Shown here: piece by piece, positions 1-7,516 of the stretch
How the letters are laid out: each line of letters opens with the position of its first letter
Numbering within the stretch: the first letter of the stretch is position 1
Origin: an uncultured Ruminococcus sp.
GTDB taxonomy: Bacteria > Bacillota > Clostridia > Oscillospirales > Ruminococcaceae
Assembly: GCA_900556055.1 (NCBI GenBank)
Contig: USNJ01000030.1
Coordinates: 1 to 14,673 of the forward strand
DNA length: 14,673 nt
Reading direction: 5' to 3'
Notes under the pieces: model-generated
Told to the model about the DNA's origin: nothing
The model's input: only the letters and a program-made list of their open reading frames with translations
Database searches by the model: none
Made by a program: the position numbers and the translations under genes

Positions 1-296
1 GCTGTCATTATTTGGTATATGAAAACAATAGTATTGTTGCGTGTGGCGGTGCAGTAATTAAGGAAGATGTTCCGTTTTGTTTCTTTAAAACTCCAATGTA
101 TGGATATATAATTGATGTGTATTGTATTCCTGAAAAAAGAAGAAATGGTTATGCTTCAAAAATAATAGAAGAACTGATTAAATGGTTGAAGAGCAAAGGT
201 GTTAAAACTATAAAACTAAAACCTTCGGCAGCAGGAAAGCATTTGTATGAAAAATTTGGTTTTTATGATTCCGGGGAAATGGAATTATGGATTTAA
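1..296 (+). CDS. GNAT-family N-acetyltransferase, C-terminal part (cut by left edge)
   Basis: The reading frame is open from the first bases of the window to a TAA at 294-296, so the true start lies to the left. An internal TTG at 12 is not needed as a start. What remains is the C-terminal half of a GNAT acetyltransferase, an enzyme that moves an acetyl group from acetyl-CoA to an amine. The acetyl-CoA binding loop is visible as RRNGYA following a beta strand (YIIDVYCIPEKRR), and the fold ends in the usual YEKFGF strand-turn. The substrate cannot be told. The codon use (many AAA, ATA, GAA) is more AT-rich than in the housekeeping genes to the right, which fits an accessory origin. The first copy of the direct repeat begins 35 bases after the stop. 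Confidence 0.75.
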   Translation, partial: CHYLVYENNSIVACGGAVIKEDVPFCFFKTPMYGYIIDVYCIPEKRRNGYASKIIEELIKWLKSKGVKTIKLKPSAAGKHLYEKFGFYDSGEMELWI

Positions 297-331
297 TGAG
301 TTATTTGCTATCAGATCGATTAACAAATAAA

Positions 332-413
332 TTCCCGTTTGACGGACGGATAAATATGTTTTCGCTTTTAAGTGAAAACATTTGAACCCGTATCGATATT
401 ATCAACTGTTGAC
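332..413 (+). repeat. Direct repeat, left copy, flanking the CPBP-like gene
   Basis: This stretch aligns without gaps to 1131-1212 at an offset of 799 bases. The first 61 bases (332-392 against 1131-1191) differ at one position (A378 against C1177); the last 21 bases match at 15. It contains a near-perfect hairpin at 356-381 (outer arm ATGTTTTC pairing with GAAAACAT). The right end runs straight into the ribosome binding site GGAGGAGG of the CPBP-like gene, so each unit reads repeat, then gene. I do not recognise the element. A cassette recombination site, a small non-autonomous transposon remnant or a duplicated intergenic region are all possible. Confidence 0.9.
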
Positions 414-427
414 GGAGGAGGATATAT

Positions 428-1129
428 ATGAAGAAACGACAGCTTTCAGCGGAAGAAAAACGATTAGACATTGATCTTTGGATCATATTGCTGGTTACTT
501 TAGGGGTTTTCTTTTGTTATGCAATAATGGAAAATCAGATCATGGATTTTGTTAAAGATGATAGCATTTCTGTTATTCCAAGACTTTTTCTCAATGCAGT
601 TGTCCAATTTGGTGTAGCCGGACTGGGAATTACGATCGTTTGTATTTGGCGGAAGGAAAAATTTACAAACTTTGGGCTGACACTGAAAAATATTTTTAAA
701 GCGATCCTTGGGACGATCATATGCTTTATCCCTTCTGTCTGTTATATTTTTTTATCAGGTCGATTCAACGGTTATCACCCTTTCAGTATTTTAATTACTG
801 ACAATGTAATTGCAAGCGGCATCCCGTTTTCAATAATAGGTATGTTTCTGATAGTTATTGTATGGGGATTTTTCGAGGGATTTAACTATGCTGTTATTTG
901 CGAGAAGATCAATAGAAGATATCCTTCAAATAATCAATGGTTGGATTATGGAGCTATCACTTGTGCGATAATTTGTATCTTATTTCACCCATTCAGCATT
1001 TCTTTTTGGGGAATTGTAGAGATCATTACGACATTTATCGCAATCTATGGAATGCTGATCGTAAGAAAGAAAACAGGGAACGCATGGGGCTGTGTATTTG
1101 CTTTTTGCTTTATTTGGAATGCTATATAA
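428..1129 (+). CDS. Polytopic membrane protein, CPBP-like with degenerate motifs
   Basis: This 233-residue protein has about six or seven hydrophobic segments, roughly at residues 17-40, 50-74, 88-110, 126-150, 172-190, 193-213 and 218-233. The start ATG is preceded by GGAGGAGG six bases upstream. The layout resembles the CPBP (CAAX protease and bacteriocin-processing) family of intramembrane proteases: WGFFEGFNYA at 146-155 occupies the place of the first catalytic motif, H187 in LFHPF that of the second, and TGNAWG...WNA at the C terminus that of the last. The canonical EE-x3-R is reduced to a single E150 without the arginine, and the C-terminal histidine appears to be absent, so activity is doubtful. 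In related cases such proteins serve bacteriocin processing or self-immunity; nothing here proves that. The gene is AT-rich and sits between two copies of a direct repeat, as if moved as a unit. Confidence 0.6.
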   Translation: MKKRQLSAEEKRLDIDLWIILLVTLGVFFCYAIMENQIMDFVKDDSISVIPRLFLNAVVQFGVAGLGITIVCIWRKEKFTNFGLTLKNIFKAILGTIICFIPSVCYIFLSGRFNGYHPFSILITDNVIASGIPFSIIGMFLIVIVWGFFEGFNYAVICEKINRRYPSNNQWLDYGAITCAIICILFHPFSISFWGIVEIITTFIAIYGMLIVRKKTGNAWGCVFAFCFIWNAI

Positions 1130-1130
1130 T

Positions 1131-1212
1131 TTCCCGTTTGACGGACGGATAAATATGTTTTCGCTTTTAAGTGAAACCATTTGAACCCGTACCATTATTA
1201 TAAGCTGCTGAC
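1131..1212 (+). repeat. Direct repeat, right copy, flanking the CPBP-like gene
   Basis: Second copy of the repeat at 332-413. It starts just after the stop codon of the CPBP-like gene and ends at the base before the A-tract of the perR-like gene's terminator (read on the minus strand). The single difference in the first 61 bases, C1177, breaks one pair of the internal hairpin. In the divergent tail a small inverted repeat has changed on both sides (A405 to G1204 and T409 to C1208), keeping that pair. Confidence 0.9.
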
Positions 1213-1243
1213 AAAAAAGCCCTGCCGGTATCCGACGGGGCTT
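1213..1243 (-). terminator. Intrinsic terminator of the perR-like gene
   Basis: On the minus strand a 12-pair stem (1232-1243 with 1217-1228, one mismatch and one G-T pair, loop of three) is followed by six T residues. It starts five bases after the TGA... stop region of the regulator at 1248 and marks the boundary between the housekeeping region and the accessory segment to the left. Confidence 0.85.
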
Positions 1244-1247
1244 GATC

Positions 1248-1646
1248 CTATTCTATCATTACGATCCTGTCTTTGGCTATGCATTCTGCACATCTTCCGC
1301 TGAAAACTATCGTGTGTTCGGTAACTTCGCAGCCGTATTTTCGGGCTATTTCGCTGTTGATATCCGCCTGATACGGATAATCGACATCGGTCACTCTGTC
1401 ACATTCCCTGCATCTGAAATGATAATGACCGACAGTGTTGAAATCGAAGCGGTCGGCTGCATCGGGGATAAGCACACGCAGTATAGTACCCTGTTCCGCA
1501 AGTACATTCAGATTTCGGTAGACTGTGCCTCGGCTGATGTTCGGGTGAGCAGCGTTGATCTCACGATATATTTCTTCGGCGGTCGGATGGGTCTTTAGCG
1601 CCCTGACTGCTGAAAGCACAATGCTTCGCTGTATGGTGTTTCTCAT
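1248..1646 (-). CDS. perR: Fur-family regulator, PerR-like
   Basis: This 132-residue protein is a metal-dependent DNA-binding repressor of the Fur family. The N-terminal winged helix is seen around HPTAEEIYREI (20-30) and SRGTVYRNL (38-46). The C-terminal part carries the regulatory metal ligands in the PerR arrangement: H20, D68 in RFDF, H74 and H76 in HYH and D87, matching the positions of H37, D85, H91, H93 and D104 in Bacillus subtilis PerR. Two CxxC pairs (C79/C82 and C119/C122) form the structural zinc site. It is shorter at the N terminus than B. subtilis PerR by roughly 15-20 residues. GGAG six bases upstream supports this ATG. PerR proteins sense peroxide through oxidation of the histidine ligands; in an anaerobe the targets would be oxidative-defence genes. 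A Fur or Zur role cannot be excluded by sequence alone. Confidence 0.75.
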   Translation of the reverse strand: MRNTIQRSIVLSAVRALKTHPTAEEIYREINAAHPNISRGTVYRNLNVLAEQGTILRVLIPDAADRFDFNTVGHYHFRCRECDRVTDVDYPYQADINSEIARKYGCEVTEHTIVFSGRCAECIAKDRIVMIE

Positions 1647-1688
1647 AATAATCTCCGTTATCAGTAATAAGTATCAATTAGTAATTAT

Positions 1689-1717
1689 ATTATACAATGG
1701 AAATATGCCGATGTCAA
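1689..1717 (-). promoter_or_regulatory. Sigma-A promoter of the perR-like gene
   Basis: On the minus strand TTGACA (1712-1717) and TATAAT (1689-1694) are exact consensus with a 17-base spacer. Transcription would begin near 1682, leaving a leader of about 35 bases. In the leader ATTACT occurs twice with a 17-base period (about 1655-1677), which might be part of an operator, but no clear PerR box was found. Confidence 0.85.
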
Positions 1718-1841
1718 TAGATTTTTCGGGAATATGCCGCGGAAAAATCCGTATATATAATATGTATACTCAAAAATCGGAACAGAAGCACGTAAAAAAT
1801 TGAACAAAATGAAAAAATATCGGTTTTTTAGGAAAAATCCC

Positions 1842-1870
1842 TTGACAATCGGATGCCGATGTGTTAGAAT
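1842..1870 (+). promoter_or_regulatory. Sigma-A promoter of the rplU operon
   Basis: TTGACA at 1842-1847 and TAGAAT at 1865-1870 with a 17-base spacer. The spacer contains the inverted repeat ATCGG-ATG-CCGAT (1848-1860), a possible operator. Between this promoter and the divergent perR-like promoter (about 1718-1841) I see only AT-rich sequence with no gene. Confidence 0.85.
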
Positions 1871-1874
1871 AATA

Positions 1875-1961
1875 AAGCCGCATATGTCGGGCTTGTTAAA
1901 GTGTGCATTATTGATGCACCGCCCGTTGTAGCGAGTTTTGTGAAAAGGCAGGTGCCGTAAA
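1875..1961 (+). ncRNA. Probable L21 (rplU) leader RNA
   Basis: The roughly 85-base untranslated leader of rplU is structured. GTGCAT (1903-1908) pairs with ATGCAC (1914-1919) around a five-base loop; CGGGC (1888-1892) can pair with GCCCG (1921-1925) to close that hairpin, or GGCTT (1890-1894) with AAGCC (1875-1879) in an alternative fold. Firmicutes are known to carry an L21 leader in front of rplU that is thought to bind an operon product for feedback control. Position and folding fit, but I could not compare it with the covariance model. Confidence 0.6.
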
Positions 1962-2273
1962 ATGTACGCAGTTATTGAAACAGGCGGTAAGCAGTATCAG
2001 GTAAACGAAGGCGATGAGATCTTCATCGAGAAGCTCGGAGCAGAGGCTGACGAGACAGTTACTTTTGATAAGGTTATCGCAGTAGGCAAGGATTCAGGTC
2101 TGGAGGTTGGCGCTCCTTATGTTTCCGGCGCATCCGTAGAGGCTAAGGTTATCAAGAATGGTAAGTCCAAGAAGATCACAGTCTTCACTTACAAGCCTAA
2201 GAAGAGCTCCAGCAGAAAAATGGGTCACAGACAGCCCTATACTAAGGTCAGAATCGACGCTATCAAGGCTTGA
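1962..2273 (+). CDS. rplU: 50S ribosomal protein L21
   Basis: Complete L21 of 103 residues, the usual length. It opens with the family signature [20 protein letters not shown] and ends with the basic tract [19 protein letters not shown], which contacts 23S rRNA and L20. It is first in the rplU-prp-rpmA-obg cluster, a very conserved order in Firmicutes. The start ATG follows AGGTG at a seven-base distance. The codons are those of a highly expressed gene (AAG, ATC, GTT). Expression is likely set by the promoter at 1842-1870 and feedback through the leader. Confidence 0.98.
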   Translation: MYAVIETGGKQYQVNEGDEIFIEKLGAEADETVTFDKVIAVGKDSGLEVGAPYVSGASVEAKVIKNGKSKKITVFTYKPKKSSSRKMGHRQPYTKVRIDAIKA

Positions 2274-2275
2274 TC

Positions 2276-2599
2276 ATGATCAACGCTGTTTTTTACAGAA
2301 AACAGAGTCTGCTGAGTGGTTTCAGTGTTTCCGGACATTCGGGATATGCCGAGGCAGGCAGCGACATCGTGTGCGCTGCGGTCTCTTCGGCTGTTCAGCT
2401 GACATGCAATACGATAACCGATTTCTTCGGGAACGATGCAGAGGTCAGTGCGGATGAAAACAGGATATCACTGATGCTTACGGATTACTGCGGAGCAGAT
2501 GAATGTTCGTTTCAGCTTATTGAAAGTCTGAAAACTCATCTTGAAATAATCTCGCAGGATTACAAGGGAACGATTAAGTTATCTATTACGGAGGTGTAA
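2276..2599 (+). CDS. prp: Ribosomal-processing cysteine protease Prp
   Basis: A 107-residue protein of the Prp (YsxB) family, which removes the N-terminal extension of ribosomal protein L27 in Firmicutes. The catalytic pair is visible: H21 in [11 protein letters not shown] and C33 in DIVCAAVS. An in-frame TTG at 2270 would overlap the rplU stop; the ATG at 2276 is preferred because it gives the family's usual short first strand (MINAVFYRK) and has AAGG about eight bases upstream. It lies two bases after rplU and five before rpmA, whose product is its substrate. Confidence 0.93.
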   Translation: MINAVFYRKQSLLSGFSVSGHSGYAEAGSDIVCAAVSSAVQLTCNTITDFFGNDAEVSADENRISLMLTDYCGADECSFQLIESLKTHLEIISQDYKGTIKLSITEV

Positions 2600-2604
2600 C
2601 TGAA

Positions 2605-2883
2605 ATGATTAGAATTTCCATGCAGTTTTTTGCTCATAAAAAGGGAATGGGTTCTACCAAGAACGGCCGTGATTCCGAGTCCAAGAGACTTGGTGTCAAG
2701 AGAGCTGACGGTCAGGCAGTAATTGCCGGCAATATCCTCGTTCGACAGAGAGGTACTCATATCCACGCAGGTGAAAACGTAGGACGCGGTTCCGATGATA
2801 CTCTGTTCGCTAAGATCGACGGAACAGTAAAGTTCGAGCGTGTCGGACGTGACCGCAAGAAGGTAAGCGTATACGCTGACTGA
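2605..2883 (+). CDS. rpmA: 50S ribosomal protein L27 with cleavable N-terminal extension
   Basis: Complete L27 of 92 residues. It begins [20 protein letters not shown]: the first nine residues are the Firmicutes extension and the family rule places Prp cleavage between F9 and A10, exposing the AxKKG tail that reaches the peptidyl transferase centre. The rest carries the L27 signature [17 protein letters not shown] and [11 protein letters not shown] strong GGAGGTG lies eight bases before the ATG and overlaps the end of prp. Confidence 0.98.
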   Translation: MIRISMQFFAHKKGMGSTKNGRDSESKRLGVKRADGQAVIAGNILVRQRGTHIHAGENVGRGSDDTLFAKIDGTVKFERVGRDRKKVSVYAD

Positions 2884-2895
2884 TTTTGCATATGC

Positions 2896-4303
<1,408 letters not shown>

Positions 4304-4324
4304 TCCGCTTTCGGGGTGCTTTTT

Positions 4325-4822
4325 ATGTATATTGCTCTGCGTGACTGGTCATCAAGCTACTCTGCGGATTTTGCGAGAGTTGCGAACAATATTAACATCG
4401 CCCGATATCAGAGGGATATGTTCCCGCACCCCTGTTCGCAGGTCAGTGCGGAGCGCTACATAAGAGTCTGCCGTGATATGGACGGCATATGTTCAAAGGC
4501 GATATTTGCCGACGACGAATTTGTGGGATTTGTAGGTGCATCCGCCAAGGACGACGTTTCCTGCAAAAGTGCCGAGCTGGGCTATTGGCTAGACGAAAAA
4601 TACTGGGGAATGGGCATTATGACAGGTGCCGTAAAGCTTTTTACGGAATATTATTTCGATAATTATGATGTCGTAAGGCTCTATGCCATAACCTTTGCGG
4701 ATAATGTCGGCTCATGCAGAGTGCTTGAAAAAGCAGGCTATCAGCTGGAGGGCATAATGAGAAAATCCGCTTATAAAATGGGCGAATATCACGACTGCGC
4801 AATGTACGCTGTCGTGCGCTGA
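4325..4822 (+). CDS. GNAT N-acetyltransferase, RimJ/RimL type
   Basis: A 165-residue GNAT enzyme of the RimJ/RimL subtype, which acetylates protein N termini or small amines with acetyl-CoA. Seen: the substrate-side strand AELGYWLDEKYWGMGIMTGA (83-102) with the acetyl-CoA loop WGMGIM (94-99), and NVGSCRVLEKAGY (127-139), a strand-helix typical of this group. The ATG at 4325 is preferred over a GTG at 4316 because GGGGTG lies six bases before the ATG and would overlap the GTG. It begins 21 bases after obg and ends 13 bases before mrnC, so it is co-transcribed. A ribosomal protein substrate is suggested only by the neighbours. Confidence 0.85.
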   Translation: MYIALRDWSSSYSADFARVANNINIARYQRDMFPHPCSQVSAERYIRVCRDMDGICSKAIFADDEFVGFVGASAKDDVSCKSAELGYWLDEKYWGMGIMTGAVKLFTEYYFDNYDVVRLYAITFADNVGSCRVLEKAGYQLEGIMRKSAYKMGEYHDCAMYAVVR

Positions 4823-4835
4823 CGGAGGTTCGTGT

Positions 4836-5249
4836 ATGGTAACATTAGACAGACATTCGGCGATGCAGTACAGTCCGCTGACGCTTGCTTTTCTCGGGGA
4901 TGCGGTCTATGAGCAGCTTGTAAGAGAGCGTCTTGTTCTGACGGCGAATATGCCCGTGAATAAGCTGCATAAGCTGGCGGTGGAGAGAGTGCGTGCTTCC
5001 TATCAGTCATCGGGAGTCGCCGCAGTCGAGGATATGCTTACCGAGGACGAGCTTGCCGTGTACAAGCGCGGACGTAATGCGGGCGGTCATACACCGCCGA
5101 AAAGCTCCGACGCAGTGGATTACCGCCGTGCAACAGGTCTTGAAAGCCTTTTCGGCTATCTGTATCTGACAGGTGCATCCGAGCGCATAAGCGAGCTTTT
5201 TGATGTAATATGGAATTCGGGGGAGGAAAAGGAAAATGATCGGTGCTGA
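4836..5249 (+). CDS. mrnC: Mini-ribonuclease III
   Basis: A 137-residue dimeric endonuclease that trims the ends of 23S rRNA precursor in Firmicutes. It has only the RNase III catalytic domain and no double-stranded RNA binding domain, as expected of this family. Catalytic residues are seen in the motif FLGDAVYE (D22) and in GLESLFGYLYL (E103); RGRNAGGHTPPKS (78-90) is the conserved basic loop. GGAGG lies seven bases before the ATG. The 3' end overlaps the next gene by 14 bases, which suggests translational coupling. Confidence 0.95.
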   Translation: MVTLDRHSAMQYSPLTLAFLGDAVYEQLVRERLVLTANMPVNKLHKLAVERVRASYQSSGVAAVEDMLTEDELAVYKRGRNAGGHTPPKSSDAVDYRRATGLESLFGYLYLTGASERISELFDVIWNSGEEKENDRC

Positions 5250-5880
5250 AAATGTTAACCTTTGCTCATGCGAAAATGTGAACTGCTATGTCATCAGGGG
5301 CGAAAAGGGCGATATGCTGATAGATACCGGCAGTCTGAAATACCGTGATTACATAGAAACATGGCTTACTCATTATAATGTAAAGCTTATTATGCTGACG
5401 CACGGACATATTGACCAGAGCCAGAATGCAAAATATTTTTCCGAGCTGTACAATGCGCCCGTTATAATCAGCAAGTATGACTGCAATCTCGTGCTTGATA
5501 ATATGAGCAGGGGCTGCTACTATCTCAATCCTGTCGGAAAGGTCATGGATATGATACTTGAACGCAGAGTTCACTGCGCAGATCTGCCGAGCAGAGATAA
5601 GCTGCTGTTTGCCGAGGAGGACAGTGCCGATGAAGCCGTGAAGGCTCTTGGCATCGAGGGCGATATAATCTCGCTGGACGGACATACAAGAGGTTCGGTA
5701 GGCTTTGTTCACGGCACTGATATTTACTGCGGAGATGCTGCTGTGAATTTCAGAGGACGTTTGTGCGAAATGCCGATGTGTGAAAGCCCCAAGGCTGCAA
5801 AACGCTCATTCAGAAGAATTTTTGACCTTGTTCCGGAAAGAATTTTCTGCGGACACGGCGATATATATACCACATTTTAA
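5236..5880 (+). CDS. Metallo-beta-lactamase-fold hydrolase with an altered metal site
   Basis: A 214-residue protein of the glyoxalase II-like branch of the metallo-beta-lactamase fold. The opening strand ENVNCYVIRGEKGDMLIDTGS and the metal motif THGHIDQSQNA (H56, H58, D60) are clear; other ligands are H150 in LDGHTRGS, D167 in YCGDAAV and H207 in CGHGDIY. The usual HxHxDH reads HxHxDQ, with Q61 in place of the second-metal histidine, so the protein may use one metal or a different one. The substrate is unknown; relatives cleave thioesters or phosphodiesters. AAAAGGAAA stands close before the ATG, inside mrnC, and yebC follows after 19 bases. Confidence 0.8.
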   Translation: MIGAENVNLCSCENVNCYVIRGEKGDMLIDTGSLKYRDYIETWLTHYNVKLIMLTHGHIDQSQNAKYFSELYNAPVIISKYDCNLVLDNMSRGCYYLNPVGKVMDMILERRVHCADLPSRDKLLFAEEDSADEAVKALGIEGDIISLDGHTRGSVGFVHGTDIYCGDAAVNFRGRLCEMPMCESPKAAKRSFRRIFDLVPERIFCGHGDIYTTF

Positions 5881-5899
5881 TTTAAGGAGAGATTAAACC

Positions 5900-6643
5900 A
5901 TGTCAGGTCATTCCAAATGGAACAATATCAAGAGAAAAAAGGAAGCAACAGACGGAGCAAAAGCCAAGGTCTTCACAAAGATCGGACGTGAGATCGCTGT
6001 ATGCGTAAAGGAAGGCGGCGGAGATCCCAACAACAACAGCAAGCTGCGTGATCTTATCGCAAAGGCTAAGTCCAACAACGTCCCCAACGATAACATCGAC
6101 AGAGTTATCAAGAAGGCAATGGGCGACGGCGACAAGACAAGCTACGAGGCTAACGTTTACGAGGGCTACGGTCCGAGCGGAGTTGCCGTTATCGTTGAAA
6201 CTCTGACTGACAATAAGAACAGAACAGCAGGCGATATCCGTCATTATTTCGATAAGTTCGGCGGAAACCTCGGCACTTCAGGCTGTGTATCCTTCATGTT
6301 CTCCGATAAGGGTATCCTTGTTATCGAAAATAAGGGCTATGACGAGGATAAGGTAATGGATGACGTGTTTGATGCAGGCGCATCCGATTTCTCCATGGAC
6401 GATGAGGCTATTGAGATCGAGGCAGAGCCTTCCGATGTCGGTGCAGTAAGAGAAGCACTTGAAGCAAAGGGCTATACAGTCCTTTCCGCAGAGGTAGAGA
6501 AGATACCTGCAACATATACAACCCTTACAGATGAGGACGCTATCAGAAAGATGGGTCTTCTCCTTGAACATCTTGAAGATAACGACGATGTTCAGAATGT
6601 ATATCACAACTGGGATATGCCTGAGGAAGAGGACGAGGATTGA
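5900..6643 (+). CDS. yebC: YebC/TACO1-family translation or regulatory factor
   Basis: A complete 247-residue member of the YebC/PmpR family. The signature MSGHSKWNNIKRKKEATDGA opens it, followed by the conserved KIGREI, NVPNDNIDRVIKKA and YEGYGPSGVAVIVE segments and an acidic tail (EEEDED). These proteins were first described as transcription factors; YebC-type members are now linked to relief of ribosome stalling at proline-rich stretches, which would suit the translation-related neighbours. AAGGAG lies ten bases before the ATG. Codon use is that of a well-expressed gene. It is the last gene of the block and is followed by a terminator at 6684-6717. Confidence 0.96.
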   Translation: MSGHSKWNNIKRKKEATDGAKAKVFTKIGREIAVCVKEGGGDPNNNSKLRDLIAKAKSNNVPNDNIDRVIKKAMGDGDKTSYEANVYEGYGPSGVAVIVETLTDNKNRTAGDIRHYFDKFGGNLGTSGCVSFMFSDKGILVIENKGYDEDKVMDDVFDAGASDFSMDDEAIEIEAEPSDVGAVREALEAKGYTVLSAEVEKIPATYTTLTDEDAIRKMGLLLEHLEDNDDVQNVYHNWDMPEEEDED

Positions 6644-6683
6644 TACCGAGGCTGTATAATTCTAATGGTTTTTTAATATTGCC

Positions 6684-6717
6684 CCTCCATGTTTTTCGAA
6701 GCATGGAGGATTTTTTT
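6684..6717 (+). terminator. Intrinsic terminator after yebC
   Basis: CCTCCATG (6684-6691) pairs with CATGGAGG (6702-6709), followed by A and seven T residues. It ends the rplU-yebC transcript. The rest of the 6644-6864 gap holds an inverted repeat ATTGAC/GTCAAT (6733-6738 and 6748-6753), the opposing terminator at 6773-6819, and nothing else I can name. Confidence 0.9.
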
Positions 6718-6772
6718 ATTTTCTGATAAAACATTGACTTCTGCGTTGTCAATAGATGTGACCCAATAAATG

Positions 6773-6819
6773 AAAAAATGCTTCTCATATGCCTGAGGAA
6801 GATGCATATGAGAAGCATT
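6773..6819 (-). terminator. Intrinsic terminator of the EcsC-family gene
   Basis: A perfect 16-pair stem (6804-6819 with 6777-6792, 11-base loop) is followed on the minus strand by T residues (6773-6778). It is oriented for the gene at 6865-7467. One arm and loop contain a 16-base copy of the 3' end of yebC (see findings). Confidence 0.85.
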
Positions 6820-6864
6820 GATTTTTATGCGGTTTTGCGGTGTGGAATTTTCCGTAATTCAGTA

Positions 6865-7467
6865 TTATTCCCTGATAAATACCTTCAAAGCATTGTCAGC
6901 AACTGTTCCTGCTATGGAAACATCAAGGAAAGCACCGATCGCACCGCCGAGAATAGGAGCCATCTTGAAAATAGATGCTGCACCTCTTGTGCCTGCCTTA
7001 GAGAGCAGTCTGTACATAGCCTCGCGGTTTATTTCCCGTGAAACCTCTATCGGAATGTCGTAAACATCACTTTCGGTCGTGATATATTTGTCAGTGGGAA
7101 CTCCTGCCAGGCATGCATATACAAGCGATCTGACATTTTCATTCTCGGGATCAAATCCGCCCATGTATGCGATAGCGCAGATCATTCTCAGCTGCATATA
7201 AACAGTTCCTGCTATGTCAGCGGGTACAGCAACAACAGCAGTGATAAGTCCGCCCACTCCGGTCAGGAAGCCGGCGCCGCCGCAGAGTACCTTCTGCATT
7301 CCGATAAGACGCTTTGCCGCTGCCTTAACATTTCCGCCTTCCTTCTGCAGAAATTCATCAGCCAGAGCCTTTGCTGAAGGATTGCCTGCCATTCCGTCGA
7401 TAGCACTGCGGTAACAGCTGTCGAGCAGATTGATAAGCGTGGATTCACTCATTTTTTCGTTTGTCAT
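6865..7467 (-). CDS. EcsC-family protein
   Basis: A 200-residue protein resembling the EcsC family, named after the third gene of the Bacillus ecs transporter locus; the molecular role is unknown. Seen: a soluble N-terminal helical part (residues 1-55), a glycine-rich hydrophobic stretch (about 62-100, GGAGFLTGVGGLITAVVAVP), the motif LRMICAIAYMGGFDPEN, and a second glycine-rich hydrophobic end (APILGGAIGAFLD) suggesting membrane association. An ATG at 7474 is directly against the AAAGGA ribosome binding site, so the next in-frame ATG (7465-7467, nine-base spacing, protein MTNEKMSES) is preferred. The gene is transcribed alone from its own promoter and terminator, with no ABC transporter genes beside it. 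Confidence 0.75.
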   Translation of the reverse strand: MTNEKMSESTLINLLDSCYRSAIDGMAGNPSAKALADEFLQKEGGNVKAAAKRLIGMQKVLCGGAGFLTGVGGLITAVVAVPADIAGTVYMQLRMICAIAYMGGFDPENENVRSLVYACLAGVPTDKYITTESDVYDIPIEVSREINREAMYRLLSKAGTRGAASIFKMAPILGGAIGAFLDVSIAGTVADNALKVFIRE

Positions 7468-7516
7468 ATTGACCATTCCTTTCGTTATTTATAGATAATA
7501 TGTCCTTGTGAATTAT

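Noticed and set aside
332..392. tRNA fragment in the direct repeat (CGGGTTCAAATG on the minus strand looks like a T arm)
   Set aside because: No pairing T stem, acceptor or anticodon arm can be drawn around it.
332..413. Classical integron attC site
   Set aside because: The paired RYYYAAC and GTTRRRY core sites could not be placed convincingly at the two ends, and no integron integrase is in the window.
1125..1130. TATAAT at the end of the CPBP-like gene as a promoter
   Set aside because: No acceptable -35 box at the right distance and no plus-strand gene follows before the minus-strand terminator.
1647..1690. PerR box in the perR-like leader
   Set aside because: No 7-1-7 inverted repeat close to the PerR consensus; only a direct repeat of ATTACT was seen.
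6733..6753. ATTGAC/GTCAAT inverted repeat as a promoter or terminator
   Set aside because: No -10 box at 17 bases and the arms are only six bases long without a T run.
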